From positions 1-11,615 of the forward strand of contig CAYQAJ010000165.1 of the NCBI GenBank assembly GCA_964415245.1: DNA of 11,615 bases, in the 5' to 3' direction. The DNA comes from CAYQAJ01 sp964415245 (GTDB lineage: Bacteria > Planctomycetota > Planctomycetia > Pirellulales > Pirellulaceae). The notes under the pieces were generated by a model. That model saw nothing but the letters and a program-made list of their open reading frames with translations, was not told where the DNA came from and did no database searches. Both the position numbers and the translations under genes were made by a program. Position 1 is the stretch's first letter, and the number at the start of each line of letters is the position of its first letter. Below are positions 6,746 through 11,615 of the stretch, piece after piece.

Positions 6746-6776
6746 CCTGGACAGGATTGAACGCCTGGTAGGATTG
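6746..6776 (+). repeat. Imperfect tandem direct repeat upstream of metH
   Basis: CCTGGACAGGATTG (6746-6759) and CCTGGTAGGATTG (6764-6776) are separated by AACG. They differ by one base change and one missing base within the copy. The period is about 17-18 bp, between one and two helical turns. Tandem sites of this kind are typical of transcription-factor binding, but a local duplication is an alternative. Confidence 0.4.
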
Positions 6777-6799
6777 GATAAGCCCGAAAACGAATGCGG

Positions 6800-6831
6800 C
6801 CCCCAACTGCCGATATTGCGGCAACTGGGGG
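6800..6831 (+). promoter_or_regulatory. Interrupted hairpin in the probable metH leader
   Basis: CCCCCA (6800-6805) pairs with TGGGGG (6826-6831), and TGCCG (6808-6812) pairs with CGGCA (6819-6823). Between them is a symmetric 2x2 internal loop (AC/AC), and the apical loop is ATATTG. The hairpin ends 53 nt before the metH ATG. Only TTT within TGTTTGGG follows, so it is a poor terminator. It may control translation or transcription in the leader. It does not match a riboswitch class I know. Confidence 0.4.
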
Positions 6832-6884
6832 TGTTTGGGATAGTTGACCCTCCGCACCCGTTCGCCTCGCCACCAGGGTCCACC

Positions 6885-10592
<3,708 letters not shown>

Positions 10593-10600
10593 GGGCGACG

Positions 10601-10628
10601 TCAGTTGTCCGTGGTCCGTGGTCAGTTG
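10601..10628. repeat. Four-unit heptamer tandem repeat
   Basis: Four consecutive 7-bp units run TCAGTTG, TCCGTGG, TCCGTGG, TCAGTTG. They begin 8 bp after the metH stop. The outer units are identical and the inner units are identical, so the array is A-B-B-A. Arrays of such heptamers are known as short tandemly repeated repetitive sequences, first described in cyanobacteria, and I recall similar ones between genes in planctomycetes. Function unknown. Confidence 0.7.
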
Positions 10629-10651
10629 GGCGGAAGCGGCGCCGGGAGTCT

Positions 10652-10683
10652 TTGACGCGAAACATTCTCCGAGTTGTTAGAGT
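10652..10683 (+). promoter_or_regulatory. Possible promoter for the 147-aa/XRE gene pair
   Basis: TTGACG (10652-10657) is a good -35 match. At 17-bp spacing the -10 position reads TGTTAG (10675-10680), which matches only three of six consensus bases. A better-looking TAGAGT (10678-10683) would need a 20-bp spacer. The position, about 50 bp before the 10732 start, is sensible, but planctomycete promoters often differ from this consensus. Confidence 0.25.
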
Positions 10684-10731
10684 AAAGGACCGGCGACCGC
10701 AACGCTTTCCCAGTCTACGAAGGAGAAAGTG

Positions 10732-11175
10732 ATGGGCGCAGAACCGTATTGGTATTTCGAGAAGCACAGCGGAGACGTGAACACCTCATTGCAGTCTCTC
10801 CGCCAGCGCGAGTTTGCCGCCGGACGCTATAGTCCTGTGACTCCGTTTCCTGAATTCCCGCCGGGACCTGATTCACCCTCGCCGGGAGCGCAGCACACTT
10901 CGATCGAAGAGGTCATGGAAGAAGCAGGTGAAGAGGGAACGCGCTCGATCCTCGACCTGGACCACGTCTCGGACACGCCGGAGTTTTTCGCGGTTTCGCC
11001 GCTCCCGGATGACGTGCTGCAAAGACTTTACGGCACGACGCAACCCAGTCGTGAAATGGTCGAGCAAAGCATGGAGTTCTTCGAGGACGTCGAACGCGGA
11101 CAGGGCGTTTACATTGTCCTCTACCGGGACGGCCGACCCGACGAGATTCTCTTTGCCGGATATTCGGTGGATTGA
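10732..11175 (+). CDS. Uncharacterised acidic protein, first gene of a pair with an XRE regulator (147 aa)
   Basis: I recognise the look of this protein (start MGAEPYWYF, then LRQREFAAGRYSPVTPFPEF) as an uncharacterised family seen in planctomycetes and possibly other phyla, but no function is assigned. Start ATG 10732 has AGGAG 6 nt upstream; a GTG directly before it is less likely. Segments in order are the N-terminal aromatic motif (4-9), an amphipathic helix (15-29), a Pro-rich linker (36-52), and an acidic helix (57-69). These are followed by RSILDLDHVSDTPEFFAVSPL (71-91), YGTTQPSREMVEQSMEFFED (100-119), and a C-terminal strand pair YIVLYRDGRPDEILFAGYS (127-145). No signal peptide, membrane helix or RelE-type catalytic residues are evident. 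The next gene, an XRE-type DNA-binding protein, begins 1 or 25 nt after the stop, so the two are surely co-transcribed. That arrangement recalls type II toxin-antitoxin pairs but is equally compatible with a regulator and its partner. Confidence 0.85.
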   Translation: MGAEPYWYFEKHSGDVNTSLQSLRQREFAAGRYSPVTPFPEFPPGPDSPSPGAQHTSIEEVMEEAGEEGTRSILDLDHVSDTPEFFAVSPLPDDVLQRLYGTTQPSREMVEQSMEFFEDVERGQGVYIVLYRDGRPDEILFAGYSVD

Positions 11176-11200
11176 ATTGACTGCTGAAGCCGAGGAAGCA

Positions 11201-11615
11201 GTGAAGGCGCAACGCATTTTCCGCCCGAACCGGAAAACGGCCGAGCAGCGGGCTCGCGAGCGATCCCTCCGCCGAAGGCTGCAAAAGTCGAAGCCGTCGC
11301 TCGATGACCTAATCGAAAGCGGCGATTGCGATCCGGACGCGGTCGTGACGATGGGAATGTACTTCGACGTGCAGCGGGCACTACAAGCGCTAAAAGGCGA
11401 ACGGAAACGACGCGGATTGACAATCGGCGAAGTGGCGGATCAGTCGGGCCTCGACCGAGCGGTGATTAGCCGGCTCGAGAACGGCAAGCAAGAGAACCCG
11501 ACGGTCGCCACGCTCATGCGGTACGCGGCAGCAATCGGAAAGAGATTCCTGTGGTGTTTCGAAGACGCGGCGACGGTCGGCACCAAGGGGAATGGAAGGT
11601 CCACGCGGCGCCGGG
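11201..11615 (+). CDS. XRE-family helix-turn-helix protein, 3' end outside the window
   Basis: This frame is open to the window edge (138 codons visible). The N-terminus is strongly basic (residues 1-31, rich in Arg/Lys/Gln), followed by PSLDDLIESGD (32-42) and MGMYFDVQRALQALK (51-65). A Cro/cI-type helix-turn-helix then runs over about 59-115: LTIGEVADQSGLDRAVISRLENGKQENPTVATL in sequence order, with the recognition helix at RAVISRLENGK (86-96). The ending WCFEDA (118-123) is typical of this type of short regulator, so the gene probably stops shortly past the edge. Start GTG 11201 has GAGGA 4 nt upstream. An in-frame TTG at 11177, 1 nt after the preceding stop, also has a ribosome site (GTGGA), so the protein may be 8 residues longer. 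It probably represses its own two-gene operon, as antitoxin-type XRE proteins do; this is inference. Confidence 0.85.
   Translation, partial: MKAQRIFRPNRKTAEQRARERSLRRRLQKSKPSLDDLIESGDCDPDAVVTMGMYFDVQRALQALKGERKRRGLTIGEVADQSGLDRAVISRLENGKQENPTVATLMRYAAAIGKRFLWCFEDAATVGTKGNGRSTRRR

Larger units (their letters stand above)
6496..6884. promoter_or_regulatory. Divergent control region between the membrane module and metH
   Basis: This 389-bp region separates the divergently transcribed three-gene module and metH, and must contain promoters for both. No protein-like reading frame is seen. It holds an 18-bp perfect palindrome (6672-6689), two imperfect tandem copies of CCTGG(AC/T)AGGATTG (6746-6776), and an interrupted hairpin (6800-6831). 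I looked for cobalamin, SAM and SAH riboswitch signatures, such as a B12-box-like core or conserved SAM-I segments, because they commonly precede metH. None was recognised on the plus strand. No convincing -35/-10 pair stands out. Confidence 0.5.

Noticed and set aside
6774..6884. Upstream TTG start for metH
   Set aside because: It would add 37 residues not expected in MetH, has a purine stretch abutting the start codon, and would put a hairpin inside the coding region. ATG 6885 gives the normal length.
6496..6884. Cobalamin, SAM or SAH riboswitch upstream of metH
   Set aside because: I looked for a B12-box-like core and the conserved SAM-I and SAH segments and could not find them. A covariance-model search would settle it.

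Overview
This is an 11.6-kb, GC-rich chromosomal window. It most resembles a planctomycete, probably of the Pirellulales type. The reasons are a DUF1569 protein, a secreted propeller-like protein, an ExeA-like ATPase next to a CpsD/CapB-like P-loop protein with a long disordered N-terminus, and a heptamer repeat of the TCAGTTG/TCCGTGG type. This assignment is recognition of gene content and style, not a database result.

Layout. At the left edge is the 3' end of an ABC-2-type exporter ATPase gene (1-495, + strand). It converges on a block of six minus-strand genes: a 101-aa orphan protein (647-952), an exported 366-aa propeller-like protein (1272-2372), a DUF1569/DinB-like protein (2529-3041), and a compact three-gene module (3209-6495). 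Read in transcription order, the module encodes a 362-aa single-pass membrane protein with disordered flanks, a 418-aa CpsD/CapB-like P-loop protein, and a 308-aa ExeA-like AAA ATPase. The first two genes overlap by ATGA and the third starts 18 nt after the second, so they are almost certainly one transcript. Similar kinase-plus-ExeA-ATPase pairs occur in exopolysaccharide/exosortase (PEP-CTERM) loci, so a cell-envelope or export role is a reasonable but unproven inference. The P-loop protein has Arg where the Walker A Lys is expected and lacks a C-terminal tyrosine cluster, so it is unlikely to be an ordinary bacterial tyrosine kinase.

Divergent from that module is a complete metH (6885-10592, +). 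It encodes cobalamin-dependent methionine synthase with all four functional modules and intact zinc, cobalamin and AdoMet motifs. The 389-bp divergent intergenic region holds three separate ordered structures: an 18-bp perfect palindrome, a pair of imperfect tandem repeats, and an 11-bp interrupted hairpin in the probable metH leader. None matches a riboswitch I recognise.

Downstream of metH is a four-unit heptamer repeat. It is followed by a two-gene unit: an uncharacterised 147-aa acidic protein (10732-11175) and an XRE-family helix-turn-helix protein that runs off the right edge (from 11201, or 11177). The XRE gene was recovered by reading the frame directly, because its start is GTG or TTG and it has no stop inside the window. 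This adjacent pair and the three-gene module are the two parts of the window most likely to contain undescribed biology.
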